Source of the DNA: VXOI01 sp965261945
Lineage (GTDB): Bacteria; Chloroflexota; Dehalococcoidia; Lucifugimonadales; UBA3495
Assembly (NCBI GenBank): GCA_965261945.1
Contig: CBDHEF010000002.1
Coordinates: 1,426,001-1,490,000, forward strand
Length of the DNA stretch: 64,000 nt
Reading direction: 5' to 3'
The notes under the pieces were generated by a model. That model had not been told where the DNA came from. It worked only from the letters and a program-made list of their open reading frames with translations, and did no database searches. Made by a program: the position numbers and the translations under genes. Positions 35,761-45,498 of this stretch are shown here, piece by piece. Each line of letters begins with the position of its first letter. The first letter of the stretch is position 1.

Positions 35761-36146
35761 CTGCGTACCACGTCTCCTATTGCTTTACCCGGATGCGCCG
35801 CCGATTGGCACAAGGCCCTGGCCCGGGCCGCGGCCTGTCTCAGTGACATTCGCCCTGAGTTGCCGCGAATGAAACCCATAATTCCGGACGGGAACAGAAG
35901 CACGGTACCGATGAACAAGGCGCCCAGCCCAAAGAAGACCCCATGTCCCAGGCTCAACATCCCGGCGTAACCCCAGATGAGGTTCAGCGCCAAGGACAGG
36001 ATGGCAAATGTAAGGAACTTGCCCAGCAGTCCAAGTCGGAAGTCGGACATTAACAGGGGCGCTACGAGAAACAGGGCCAGCACCGTTAGCAAAGGCCCCC
36101 AGACTCTCGCGGATGTTGCCACCCGTCCGGCAAACCGGGCCAGCAT
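35727..36146 (-). pseudogene. urtC: Urea permease UrtC, central part deleted
   Basis: The N-terminal ~75 residues (FLTFAILSLALNLIWGYAGM, LSLGHGVFFGLGA) are those of a UrtC/LivM permease, but the chain jumps at GLGA directly to the C-terminal end (LFIGTVLLFPSGIMGFIRG). A normal UrtC has about 350 or more residues; here 139 remain, so some 200 codons with most membrane helices are gone. The reading frame survives across the join, as expected for a deletion between short similar stretches. The transporter cannot work without it. Confidence 0.78.
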
Positions 36147-36149
36147 CAG

Positions 36150-36831
36150 TTACCGAACCTGTTGTTGAACGCGCCCCGGTTCAGGTCGCCGGATTGGACC
36201 CGGCCGCAACTTGTGCGCCTGCGTAACATCGTGGTCGTTGGCCGCCGTCGCGCTCATGCTGTGGACTATGCCCGTATCGGCGTCCACCCCGATGTGCGCC
36301 TCCATCCCGAAATGCCACCCAAAATGCCACTGGTTCCCCTTCTTGGTCTGGTGCATCTCCGGGTCACGCTCCCCGGCACGGTTCTTGGTGGAGGACGGCG
36401 CCTCGATGATGGTGGCGCCCACGATGGTTCCCTCCCGCAGTTTTAGCCCCTGGGATTCCAGGTGGGCGTTGATTTCCTTCAGCAGGCCCTGCCCCAGGTT
36501 GTGCTTTTCCAGGGGGTGACGGAAGTTGAGGATCGTGGTCTCGTCGGGCAGGGAGCCCGAGAGCTTCAGCCTCCGCGCACCGCCGCACCGCCTCGGATTC
36601 GTAGAGCAGATCCTCCATGCCTGGGTCGCTCAGGTAGTGGAAGAGCTGGACGCAGTGGATTCTCAGCATGGTGGACAGCGGGTAGGACTGGGCCCTAGGG
36701 TAGAAGGGCCGGATGCGATCCTCCAGCAACTGCCAGGTAATCAGGCAATCCATGCGTTCCTGGAACAGCTCCCGGCGGGTCTTGCGCTTCTTGCCCCGGT
36801 ATTCCAGGTCGGCAAAGGTGGGCTGCTCCAT
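36150..36831 (-). pseudogene. IS5-type transposase remnant
   Basis: Starts MEQPTFADLEYRGKKRKTRR and goes on RMDCLITWQLLEDRIRPFYP, SYPLSTMLRIHCVQLFHYLS, the N-terminal part of IS5-group transposases, in one frame. The second part (GATIIEAPSSTKNRAGERDP, MEAHIGVDADTGIVHSM) is in another frame and carries a 12-bp tandem duplication (WHFGWHFG). The C-terminal third is missing. It ends right at the start of urtC, so it probably replaced urtA, urtB and the operon promoter. Confidence 0.75.
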
Positions 36832-36940
36832 CTTCCTTCACTCCCTCAACAGGCACCGACTGGTCCAGCCTGACTATGCCACATCCCATCCGACTTGATC
36901 AGAGAATTCTTAGTTATTGAATTATAATTGCGCGATACCA

Positions 36941-36969
36941 TTGACAGAGCGAATTGGCGGGCATAGCAT
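36941..36969 (+). promoter_or_regulatory. Promoter of the peptide-binding lipoprotein gene
   Basis: TTGACA at 36941-36946, 17 bases, then TAGCAT at 36964-36969, about 50 bases before the ATG. A separate TATAAT at 36923-36928 has no matching -35. Confidence 0.5.
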
Positions 36970-37019
36970 TGCCTCGAAACAAGGCATATTTGCATATTTA
37001 TTTCTGAGGAGCGGCGACC

Positions 37020-38852
37020 ATGCAGCCTTCTTACTGGCGAATACCCATTATGATTCTGGCATTGGCTGCGCTTTCAATGCTAACACTGATAGCGTGCGGC
37101 AGTTCGGACGCGCCCACCCAGGCCCCTACCGAGGTGGCGGCTCCAACGGCAGCTCCAGTGGCGACGTCAGCGCCCACCGGGTCTGGCGCGCCCTCTGCTA
37201 CGGCGACGAATGTCCCTGAGCCAACGGAAGCGGTCACTTCTGCTATGACTGAGCCCGTGGGCACCCTGAACATCGCTTTCAAGGAGCTGTTCGCCTTTGG
37301 CAACGCCCCGCGGCTGACCGAGAGCGCCGTGCTGGTGTTTGTCGGCAGCGCATCGGGCGAGTCGTTAATCAAGCTCAACATTGACCGCGAGCTGGTGCCG
37401 CAGTTGGCGACTGAGTGGAGCGTTGACGACAGCGGCTCTGTTTGGACTATCAAGCTGCACGAGGATGTGGAGTTCCACAATGACTGGGGGCCGTTCACAG
37501 CCGAAGACGTGGTTTACACTATGGCAGAGTACACCTCCGACGACAGCATCACGTCATGGCTTGGTACCCTGCAACGGCTGTTCGCCGCCGAGGGCGGTGG
37601 CCCCGCCGTAGTGGACGACCACACCCTGACGGTGGACACCGTCACTCCGCAGTTTGATTTCCTGTATGCCTTGGTGCTGCCGGAAGTCATCCAGTCTATC
37701 AGCAAGAAGAACTACGAGTCCGAAGGCCAGGATGTCGCAACGTTGCAGGGCATAGGCACCGGGCCTTGGGAATTCGTCGAGTCCAGCACCCGTGAGTTCT
37801 GGAAGTTCAACGCCGTAGAGGACCACTATCGCAAAACCCCGGAGTTCGCCGAGCTGGTGCTGTGGGATATTCCCGAAGAGGCCACTAGGGTCGCCAATTT
37901 CGAGTCCGGCAAGCTGGACAGCTTCCTGATGGCCTTCGACTCCAAGCCACGCCTGGACCAAATTGAAGGAATTCGGTATATGTCTGTGCCCAACGGCTCA
38001 ACAGCCCACATAGGGTTGCATCCTAATCACTACGTGGGCATGGGGACCGACCCGGACTACGCCACCAAGCGGCCCGGAGCGGCCTCCTGTCTGGCTAACG
38101 ATAAGTGTCCATGGGTTTCCCCCAATCCGGACGTCACCTCCCCTGAGTGGGAGCGGGCCAGGAAAGTGCGCGAGGCCCTGCTGATTTCCATAGACAGGCA
38201 GGAAATCGTGGATACCCTGCTGGGTGGCGAAGGCGCCCCCCAATCCCTCTGGGCTTGGGAGAACCGGCAGCCGGAGTTGGATCCCGACCTGCGCGAGTGG
38301 GAGTTCAACCCCGAGCGGGCCAAGCAGCTTCTCGAAGAGGCAGGCTACCCCAACGGTTTCGACATTAAGGTCACCGCTAGCATACGGGGCGTGGCCGCCG
38401 AAGCCGAGTCTTGTGAGGCCGTAGCCGACTACTGGGCAGATCTGGACATCAGGACTAGCATCGACCGTGTGCCATATCTCAGCATCGGCCCCCGCATCCA
38501 GGCCAGGGAGTATGTCGGCCTGAGCTGCCACGGCACAGGCGGACGCATCGACCCGGCCACCATCTACAGCGTCATCTATTCCAGCGAATCCGGCTTCTCG
38601 GCCGGTTTCGACCACCCAATAATGGACGATCTGCTTGACCAGATGTTTGGGATCGGAGACGATGAGGGCCACTGGCAAATCATGAACGAAATGGGCCGCT
38701 TCATCTACGAAAACGCCTTGGACGGCGGCTTCTACAGTGTCAACGTGCTGTGGCCCATCAGCTCTCGGGTCGAGTCGTGGCGCGACGACCTGCAACAGGG
38801 CGACACCCGCTCTCTCGGCTCCTACGAGTTCACTAGGCACCGCGAGCAGTAG
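37020..38852 (+). CDS. ABC transporter substrate-binding lipoprotein, family 5 (Dpp/Opp type)
   Basis: A 610-residue secreted lipoprotein. The signal peptide ends in the lipobox LIAC (Cys 26), and a Pro/Ala/Thr-rich linker follows to about residue 80, as in Chloroflexota. The binding domain reads LVPQLATEWSVDDSGSVWTI, then HEDVEFHNDWGPFTAEDVVY (the family 5 signature), and KVREALLISIDRQEIVDTLL near residue 385. Such proteins bind peptides or other organic nutrients. GAGGAG lies before the ATG. It is not in an operon: two Dpp-type permeases lie downstream on the other strand and may be its partners. ATPase genes are not in the window. Confidence 0.9.
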   Translation: MQPSYWRIPIMILALAALSMLTLIACGSSDAPTQAPTEVAAPTAAPVATSAPTGSGAPSATATNVPEPTEAVTSAMTEPVGTLNIAFKELFAFGNAPRLTESAVLVFVGSASGESLIKLNIDRELVPQLATEWSVDDSGSVWTIKLHEDVEFHNDWGPFTAEDVVYTMAEYTSDDSITSWLGTLQRLFAAEGGGPAVVDDHTLTVDTVTPQFDFLYALVLPEVIQSISKKNYESEGQDVATLQGIGTGPWEFVESSTREFWKFNAVEDHYRKTPEFAELVLWDIPEEATRVANFESGKLDSFLMAFDSKPRLDQIEGIRYMSVPNGSTAHIGLHPNHYVGMGTDPDYATKRPGAASCLANDKCPWVSPNPDVTSPEWERARKVREALLISIDRQEIVDTLLGGEGAPQSLWAWENRQPELDPDLREWEFNPERAKQLLEEAGYPNGFDIKVTASIRGVAAEAESCEAVADYWADLDIRTSIDRVPYLSIGPRIQAREYVGLSCHGTGGRIDPATIYSVIYSSESGFSAGFDHPIMDDLLDQMFGIGDDEGHWQIMNEMGRFIYENALDGGFYSVNVLWPISSRVESWRDDLQQGDTRSLGSYEFTRHREQ

Positions 38853-38876
38853 TCTCCGCTGCTCTTGCAGACTCAC

Positions 38877-38912
38877 AAGGGCGCTGCGGCCACAAAAGCC
38901 GCAACGCCCTTT
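38877..38912 (+). terminator. Terminator after the binding-protein gene
   Basis: AAGGGCGCTGCGGC, a loop, GCCGCAACGCCCTT and a short T-rich tail; one internal mismatch. Confidence 0.75.
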
Positions 38913-39250
38913 GTATTCTCGGCGCTCGATTTCCTGGCTTATCCCCGTTCATCATGGTGATGATGTTGCTGTTGGCGGGGATATAGCCGGGCATCACGGA
39001 GGCCCCTTCAGCTCTTATACCCGCCCATGTTGGTCTACTACGCTCATAGGGTCAGAAGCTCGGGAGCATCTTTCAGTTGCCGGATATATGGTGCCCAGCG
39101 GTCCAGTTTGGACACCCGATGGCGCTGTTTAGACATATGAGGACGTCCAGTCCTTCGTCGGTCGCCAGTCCTTCGCCTTTGGGACTCATCCGCTCTAGTA
39201 GACGACCATCTTTGAAATGAGTGCTGACCAAGTGTATTGTGCCAAACATG
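38913..39250. other. Intergenic stretch, nothing recognised
   Basis: Separates the convergent binding-protein and permease genes. No ORF with support and no repeat before the MITE fragment. Confidence 0.45.
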
Positions 39251-39368
39251 GTCGGTTCTTGGCCTGAAATAGCTTTGGGAAATGCAAGGTCACAAAGCTG
39301 TCAAGTGCGTGGGCAGGACGCTTTGGAGATGTGCCCAATGTCCTTCTCTGTCAAACGTCGTTGTAATA
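39251..39368 (-). repeat. Truncated IS701-type MITE
   Basis: On the minus strand it matches the MITE at 46113-46257 over about 118 bases (shared CTCCAAAGCGTCCTGCCCAC and CACTTGACAGCTT). The end TATTACAACGACG and a CTAG (39369-39372) are present on one side; the last ~27 bases of the other side are missing. Confidence 0.65.
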
Positions 39369-39510
39369 CTAGTGGAAGGTCGAGGATTCACTGGGCCGGT
39401 GCTGGTGAAGGTCTGGCTGGACGGTCAGGGGTATCCCTGCGCTCCAGCGGAAATCGAGGCGCTGGCAGGGCGATACAGGGCGAGGGTGTAGCGGACAAGC
39501 CGAGGGCCGA

Positions 39511-40533
39511 CTACTCCATCTGCCGTAGCTTGGGGTCGAGGCGGTCGCGGAGCCAGTCGCCGAATAGGTTCAGCGACATTACGGTTATCAAGATGGCAAT
39601 GCCGGGCATGGTGGCGACCCACCAGGCGTCCACAAGCCGGTCGCGCCCGTCGGCCACCATCGAACCCCATGCAGGATCCGGCGGAGGCACCCCCGCTCCA
39701 AGAAAGCTCAAAGTCGCCTCCACCAGTATCACGATCCCCACTTGCAGGGTGGCCACCACGATGAGGGTGTTGATAGTGCCAGGGAACAAGTGCGTGAACA
39801 GAATTCGCGGCGTAGATGCTCCGGCCACCTGCGCCAGAGCCACGTAGTCCAGGTTCTTCAGTTGCAGCACCTCGCCGCGCACCATTCGGGCGAAGCGAGG
39901 CCAGATCCACAGAGCAAGCACCGCAATAATCATCTCGAATGACTGGCCTACCGCCACCACCAGCACCAGCGCCACCAGGATCAACGGCAAAGACAGGATG
40001 ATGTCGACCAGCCGCATCAATATTTCGTCAGCGTATCCGCCATACCAGCCAGAAACCAGCCCCACGAGTACACCGATACCGCCACCGACACAAAGGGTGA
40101 CCACCGCGACAATCAGCGAAATGCGGGCACCGAAGATGATGCGGCTGAGAATGTCCCGGCCCAATTGGTCGGTGCCTAAGACATACTTAAAGCTGCCCCC
40201 CTCCCGGGTAACGACCTCTACGCTCTCCCCAATAGCGGCATCGGGATGCGTCTCGCGGGCATCGTCCAGGGAAATCTGGTAGAGGAGCTCACCGCTTTCC
40301 GGGACCTCCACGACCAGCTTTTCGGCGGTGCGTGGCACCCCCCAAGCGGGGGGCAAGTTGCGCGCCCGCAGCGAGCCGTCGATGGGGTCGTGGGGAGCGA
40401 TCCAGTTGGCGAAGACGCCCACCACTACCACCAGCCCCAGCAGCGACATGGGAATCAGCGGGTAGCGGTTGATGGCCCGCAACCTCCGCACCATCTGCCT
40501 TGCCCGGGTTTGTTCCAGTACCGCTATCGCCAA
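39511..40533 (-). CDS. ABC transporter permease, DppC type
   Basis: A 340-residue inner-membrane permease of the binding-protein-dependent family. The first helix (PLIPMSLLGLVVVVGVFANW) is followed by a periplasmic segment of about 90 residues, then VLGTDQLGRDILSRIIFGAR, typical of DppC, and five more helices. The EAA loop is ALAQVAGASTPRILFTHLFP. The start is either TTG 40533 or ATG 40491. It lies 70 bases after the dppB-type gene and forms a two-gene operon with it. Confidence 0.9.
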   Translation of the reverse strand: MAIAVLEQTRARQMVRRLRAINRYPLIPMSLLGLVVVVGVFANWIAPHDPIDGSLRARNLPPAWGVPRTAEKLVVEVPESGELLYQISLDDARETHPDAAIGESVEVVTREGGSFKYVLGTDQLGRDILSRIIFGARISLIVAVVTLCVGGGIGVLVGLVSGWYGGYADEILMRLVDIILSLPLILVALVLVVAVGQSFEMIIAVLALWIWPRFARMVRGEVLQLKNLDYVALAQVAGASTPRILFTHLFPGTINTLIVVATLQVGIVILVEATLSFLGAGVPPPDPAWGSMVADGRDRLVDAWWVATMPGIAILITVMSLNLFGDWLRDRLDPKLRQME

Positions 40534-40602
40534 TGCGTTTCCTCGCCTATCCTGCTGCTCCTCGGGGGGCTGCTGAGCCAGTACAGGAATTCTAAAGAGC
40601 CT

Positions 40603-41520
40603 CTAGGCATACCGGATGCGCGGATCAATGTAGGCGTAGGCAATGTCAACTAGGAAGGCGGCCGCCACGTACATCACGGTGAAGATAATCACCACGCCCT
40701 GGAGCACGGGATAATCGGAGACCAGGGTTGACTGGATCGCAAGTAGCCCCAAGCCGGGCCAGGCGAAGACCAACTCAGTGGTGATGGAACCGGCCACCAA
40801 GTTGCCTAGCGTCACCCCAGCGAAGGTCAGGGGCGGAATCAGGGCGTTCCGCAAGGCGTGTTTCCAGATGAGGCTGGGCGACGACACGCCCTTGGCGCGG
40901 GCCAGCTTGACGTATTCGGAATCGAGCACATCCAGCATCGCAGAGCGCACCAGTCGCATATTGGCCGCCACAAAGAACCAGCCCAGGGTTATTGCGGGGA
41001 GGAAGATGCTGTTCCAGTCATGCCGTCCAGAGGGCGGGACCCAGTCGAAGCGGACGGCAAAAAGGAAGATGAGCATGATGCCCAGCCAGAAGGAGGGCGC
41101 GGACTGCCCTATCAGGGCCACTAGCTTGCCTACCTGGTCGAAAAAGCTACCCCTTCGCACTGCCGACAGTACGCCAAGGGGTACGCCGACAAGGAGAGAG
41201 AACAGGAAGGCCGCGCCGCCCAGTTCCAGCGTGGCCGTTATGCGGTTGCCAATGACGTCGCGTGCAGGTTTGCGCTCTTTTACTGAGTCTCCGAAGTCGC
41301 CTCGGCCCAAGTCTTTAAGGAAGAGCCAATATTGCTCGAAATAGGACTTGTCCAAGCCCAGTTCGTGCCCTACGCGGTCGTACTGCTCCTGAGTGGCGAA
41401 GTCTCCCAGCATCATGGTGCGGGGGTCGCCGGATATACGAGCCATCATGAATATGAGGATGGAAACGGAGAACAGGGTGAAGACGGTTATGATCAGCCTG
41501 CGAACAAGAAACCGTTGCAT
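40603..41520 (-). CDS. ABC transporter permease, DppB type
   Basis: About 305 residues. It starts MQRFLVRRLIITVFTLFSVS, the typical DppB opening, with the conserved LGLDKSYFEQYWLFLKDLGR and GDFGDSVKERKPARDVI. The EAA loop is ARAKGVSSPSLIWKHALRNA. ATG at 41520 fits the family start; a longer start has no support. With the DppC-type gene it would form the channel of a peptide or nickel-type importer. The nearest binding protein is convergent, at 37020-38852. Confidence 0.9.
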   Translation of the reverse strand: MQRFLVRRLIITVFTLFSVSILIFMMARISGDPRTMMLGDFATQEQYDRVGHELGLDKSYFEQYWLFLKDLGRGDFGDSVKERKPARDVIGNRITATLELGGAAFLFSLLVGVPLGVLSAVRRGSFFDQVGKLVALIGQSAPSFWLGIMLIFLFAVRFDWVPPSGRHDWNSIFLPAITLGWFFVAANMRLVRSAMLDVLDSEYVKLARAKGVSSPSLIWKHALRNALIPPLTFAGVTLGNLVAGSITTELVFAWPGLGLLAIQSTLVSDYPVLQGVVIIFTVMYVAAAFLVDIAYAYIDPRIRYA

Positions 41521-41729
41521 ATGGAGGTGCTGCCTATGATTATCGTTGCGACAAGTGCCTTGATCAGGCAACGAAGATAAAATTAAGGGTAAATTGCGTC
41601 GGTTCGCAAAGCCTATTCCCCATGGGTAGAGTTGTCAACCGCAGGAAATGAGAACGCCCTGGAAGTCAGTCCGGAGCCGGTCGAAGAACAGGCAATCAGA
41701 ATCCGTTAATGATTCGAAAGGCCCACTAG

Positions 41730-42692
41730 TATTACAACGACAGTTGGTGTGGTAAGGTAACCGGCCAGTTGAGGAAAGCTTGGGCAGGTGAGGCAGGGAA
41801 GTGGATGCGGCGGCTTTCGAGCAGGTGTGCGAGGCCTTTGGGGAGTTCCATTCCTTCTTCGCTCCGCTGTTCGGGCGCAGCGAGTCGCGGGGCTACAGCC
41901 GGAACTATCTCCGGGCCCTCCTGGTGCAGTCCCAGTACCGGCGCAACGCCGAGAATCTCTCCGAGTCGGTGGGGGTCCCGGCCCGGGCCATGCAGCGCTT
42001 CCTCACCGCCGCCCCCTGGGATGACGACGCGGTGATGGGACGTCTTCAGGAGTATCTGGCCTCCAGGCTGCGGGATGGGCAGCGCCGGACCATGGAGCAA
42101 CGCAGTGATGAGTTGCCGGATGAGACTTGGCGGGAGATAACGGTGGCCCAGGGGAGCCAGGGGCCGCGCAGCTACCGGTTCAGCGCTCAAAGGGTGCGTC
42201 CGGCCGCGAAGCGGAGGCCCGGCGAAATCCACTGGGCAATCTGGCGCCGGAACCTGGACGGCAGCGAGCCCCGCTACTACCTGTCCAACGCCCCGGAGGA
42301 TACTCCCCTGGAGACCTTGGCTTATGTGGGCGGTTCCAGGTGGCGCATTGAGACCGAATTCGAGACGGAGAAGAGCGACGTGGGGCTGGACGAGTACGAG
42401 ACCCGCACCTGGGCGGGGTGGCATCATCATATCGCCCTGTGCCTGCTGGCGGGGGCGTTCCTGCTGAGCCTGCAACAGGCCTGGGGGGAAAAGGATGCCG
42501 CAGATCACCCGTCCGCAGGTGTACCGGGTGGTGCGTGAGATGTTGCCCCGGGAGCAGTTCGGGCCGGAGGAACTGTTGCGATTGCTGGAGGCGGAGCAGT
42601 TGCGCAACGAGCGGGCCAGCCGCTCTCACGCGAAACGCCGAGCTGCCCTCCAGGCATCCTCGGACACCCCTCCTTGAACTGTCGTTGTAATA
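41730..42692 (+). mobile_element. IS701-like element, copy C (large internal deletion)
   Basis: Same inverted ends, flanked by CTAG at 41726-41729 and 42693-42696. It is 963 bp, missing about 495 bp relative to copy A. The join lies between EYL and SRLRDGQRR in the protein, at similar PRL/SRL codons. Confidence 0.88.
41801..42677 (+). pseudogene. IS701 family transposase, deleted (copy C)
   Basis: Begins MDAAAFEQVCEAFGEFHSFF in frame, but the stretch containing the first catalytic Asp (DGSDFPKQGRK) is deleted; the join keeps the frame and the 245-residue chain runs to QQAWGEKDAADHPSAGV. The conserved 60-residue tail ORF (MPQITRPQVYRVVREMLPRE, 42495-42677) follows in another frame after a G6A4 run. 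It is a non-autonomous copy that could still be moved by another transposase. Confidence 0.82.
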
Positions 42693-42696
42693 CTAG

Positions 42697-43375
42697 GAAG
42701 GAGAATCCAAAGGCGGTCAGGGTGAGAGGGGATGACAGCGCCATCCACCGGACCTTCCAGCGTTGGGTCGAGCGTGGGGTGATTGAGGGTATCTGGGCCG
42801 CCCTGATCGAAGAATGCCGGAAGTTGGACGGCGTAGACGGGAGTTGGACGGCGTAGATTGGGAATGGCAGTCCGCCGATTGCTCCATGGGAAAGGCGCGT
42901 TTTGGGGGGCGCCATTGGACGCAATCCCACGGACCGGGGCAAGGCTGGGAGCAAGAAAAGCATCCTGGTCGACGGGGCCGGCGGGCCACTGAGCGTGGTG
43001 GTGGCCGGAGCTAATGTCCACGACACGAAACTGCTCAGGCCGACGCTGGAGAGCATAGTGGTGGAGCGGCCGGAAGGCGTCCAGAACCTGTGCCTGGACA
43101 AGGGGTATGACAACCCCACAGGCCACCGAACCGTCGCCGACGCCGGATACCAACCGCACATCCGGCGTATCGGAGAGGAGAAATTGGACCAATCGGGCGC
43201 GAAGACCCACCCAGCGCGGCGTTGGGTGGTGGAACGCACCCTGGGCTGGCTGTCCAAGCGCCGGACGATACTGGTGCGCTACGACAAGAAGCCATCCAAT
43301 TACCTGGGTCTGCTCCAACTGGCATGTTCCCTTATCTGGTACCGCCGTCAATGGAGCCTCACTAATTTGAGATAG
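42697..43375 (+). pseudogene. IS5-type transposase remnant (IS1031-like)
   Basis: Starts in mid-gene at the edge of IS701 copy C: DDSAIHRTFQRWVERGVIEG, then a tandem duplication of about 22 bp (two GAGTTGGACGGCGTAGA-like units, 42824-42858) that brings a stop. The second half is readable from 42902: SVVVAGANVHDTKLLRPTLE, LDKGYDNPTGHRTVADAGY, HPARRWVVERTLGWLSKRRT (catalytic Glu region). The 5' part is lost. Dead element. Confidence 0.8.
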
Positions 43376-43467
43376 TTACTTAGTACCGCCAACAGCCCCC
43401 GGCAGTTGACCGGGGCTAAATACCAGAAATGGCCCGGTGCTTCGACACCGAGCCAGTATCCCGACCC

Positions 43468-44208
43468 CTAGCTTGCCCGTGTCAGCCGGACCGCCAAACT
43501 GCGGGCACCGTGGTTCCTGGCGCGGGCCACTTCGACCACAATAGCAATCGCCCAGGCCGCCGCACTCGCGGTCCACTGCGGTAGCGCTACGGGGATGCAC
43601 AGCCCGTCCAGATTAGGGGAGACGGGAATGAACGGAGTCTCGGCTGGTGCCGCAATGGGACTTCCGTCTGGTGCTTGTATCGCAGTGCCATACCGGAAGG
43701 TTCCCCCCCATAGGGAGAGTTCGGCGGCAAGGTCTGCTGTGTTGCCGGCGCCGAGCAACTCCTGGCCGCAAGTAACCAGCGCCTGCGCCCGCAGGTCTCG
43801 CCGGATGTTGAACCAGTTAAGCTCCGTAATCCCGAACTGTGTGTAAGGCTCCAGGTTGCCCGCCGTTACCTGGAGCCCGGTCAGTTCCACGGTTCCGAAC
43901 CTACGGAGAGCATCATCGAAGCACTGGAGTAGCGGCACGAGGACCCCGATGATGTTGAACACCGTCCGGATCTGCACGTAGCCAATTCTGCCGCTGGGAT
44001 CTTCTATTAGCCTGCCGCTGGAATCTTCTGTTAACTCTGCCTCATTCATCCCCCAAAGCAGGGGACACTCCGGACGAGGGACTGCTGTGGTGGACAGTCC
44101 CATCATCTCGGCTCGGCTATTGAAAACGCTGTAAAGGTCCTCTTCCTTGGCGTCGATTTCTCCGTTGGGTGGCAGTTTCCCGAAGGCTTCCACGAATATC
44201 GTAGACAA
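43468..44208 (-). CDS. Hypothetical protein, 246 residues
   Basis: No family recognised. It begins MSTIFVEAFGKLPPNGEIDA, has Leu/Val-rich segments in the middle (IGVLVPLLQCFDDALRRFG) and a C-terminal hydrophobic stretch (SAAAWAIAIVVEVARA) too weak for a sure membrane helix. An 8-residue tandem repeat (EDSSGRLI/EDPSGRIG) stems from a 24-bp duplication near 43990-44036. It starts nine bases after the end of the secreted protein gene, so the two are probably cotranscribed. Confidence 0.55.
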   Translation of the reverse strand: MSTIFVEAFGKLPPNGEIDAKEEDLYSVFNSRAEMMGLSTTAVPRPECPLLWGMNEAELTEDSSGRLIEDPSGRIGYVQIRTVFNIIGVLVPLLQCFDDALRRFGTVELTGLQVTAGNLEPYTQFGITELNWFNIRRDLRAQALVTCGQELLGAGNTADLAAELSLWGGTFRYGTAIQAPDGSPIAAPAETPFIPVSPNLDGLCIPVALPQWTASAAAWAIAIVVEVARARNHGARSLAVRLTRAS

Positions 44209-44217
44209 CGCTCTCTC

Positions 44218-44829
44218 CTATGACGACCAGTTAGCGGGACGGCATGGGAGATCTCCGGGAGCGGAGTACGCCTTATTCGACGGGTCTCTCCCTGGTAGGT
44301 CAACGTCCACCACGCCTCTGAATCCGGTCTGCTCAATGGTTTCGCACACTACCCTGGCGGTTACTCTCTTGCCGCTGCCTCCGCCGGGTCTGATGTTGCC
44401 CTCGTTCTTGTTCGCCTGCTCCCACCAGCAGGCTCCGACCCAGAAATCGCACCACACGCCCTGAAGCACAGTCGTTACTTGGGCGCGGCTGGGACACGTC
44501 GAATTCCCGACGACCTCCCACCAACCATGAACAGACACCTCGTCGCCGGAGGGATGAGGGTTGACAACCCTCATATCGTAAATGCAGTCCCCCGCCGTGG
44601 CCCTGCTTCTACCAAATTGAACGCTCAGGCTTTGGCTCAAGCTCTCTGCCTGGCTCTGGTCCTCGTCAGGGGGCTCCTGCATCTTGCTCGGGACGTAAGG
44701 CCCCCAACCGTACCTCGGTTGCGCGGGGTCAATCCCTGGGGGCGGCCCGTCTGCGGATGCTGTCCCAACGAACAGGAACATCGCCAGTAGGATGAAGGAA
44801 ACCAAGGGAAAAATCTTGAGTCTTGACAT
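44218..44829 (-). CDS. Secreted hypothetical protein, 203 residues
   Basis: A clear signal peptide (MSRLKIFPLVSFILLAMFLF, cleavage near TASA-DG) precedes a Pro-rich start and a Cys-containing domain (CIYDMRVVNPH, STCPSRAQVTTVLQGVWCDF, GACWWEQANKNEG). Six Cys after the signal peptide could form disulfides outside the membrane. No family recognised. It is transcribed together with the next gene. Confidence 0.6.
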   Translation of the reverse strand: MSRLKIFPLVSFILLAMFLFVGTASADGPPPGIDPAQPRYGWGPYVPSKMQEPPDEDQSQAESLSQSLSVQFGRSRATAGDCIYDMRVVNPHPSGDEVSVHGWWEVVGNSTCPSRAQVTTVLQGVWCDFWVGACWWEQANKNEGNIRPGGGSGKRVTARVVCETIEQTGFRGVVDVDLPGRDPSNKAYSAPGDLPCRPANWSS

Positions 44830-45027
44830 GATGCACCTCCAACATTTAGCCCTTATGGGCTATGGAAGTAGCATTGCAGATTAAGTGACCACGTTCAACA
44901 TAGTGCTTACAAGCATATGAATGTAATCGCATAATTATTTTCTCAATTTCCAGGTCCGGAGTGGACTCCGGCGAAAAGGCGACGTCTCTGCGTCGCCGTT
45001 GAACTGGGTTCCTGCACTTCCTGCCTG
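44830..45027. other. Upstream region of the secreted-protein gene
   Basis: AT-rich from 44870 to 44950, with candidate -10-like stretches on the minus strand but no clear -35. Nothing else seen. Confidence 0.35.
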
Positions 45028-45336
45028 TTACAGGATACGCTTCGCGTTGTTCAAGAGTATCGCGTCTCGAATGGTTTCCAAAGTCCTTTCCGTGCCGCTA
45101 CTCCCTGAGCGACCCAAGTCGCCTGGACTACTGATGTGGTTCCTTGAGCCGGCCACATCTAATGTGATGGGCGCGGAGGTGCTATATGGAGTATAGACAA
45201 CGAGTTCCTCGGCGTCGAGAATTTGGTTGATGGTGGCCTCCGAGAACATTCGGGAATACAAGAAGCCTGTGCGGACTATGGCCGATGTACTTGTAAAAGG
45301 ATGGACTAATGTCCACGTCTGTGTCGGCTGTGGCAA
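45028..45336 (-). CDS. Possible small hypothetical protein
   Basis: A 102-residue frame (MFSEATINQILDAEELVVYT, APITLDVAGSRNHISS) with a TTG start and no good ribosome site. No family. It may be the end of a longer decayed gene, since the frame has no stop just upstream. Confidence 0.3.
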   Translation of the reverse strand: MPQPTQTWTLVHPFTSTSAIVRTGFLYSRMFSEATINQILDAEELVVYTPYSTSAPITLDVAGSRNHISSPGDLGRSGSSGTERTLETIRDAILLNNAKRIL

Positions 45337-45498
45337 TTCATAGGGAAGTGGTTGAAATGCGGAGGCAGGAGTTTGGACTTCGGGCTGCGTGAGAGCTTGG
45401 ATGCGGGGCGATTCGTTGTGCAGAAATTTTTTTCCGTGTTAATTCCTATTCATTGTGCCAAGCCCGTCTCCGTGCCCAATAATGAACCTTTCAATTAA

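Noticed and set aside
39221..39847. A 208-codon plus-strand frame near the DppC-type gene
   Set aside because: It covers a MITE fragment and the antisense of the permease; no family or start signal.
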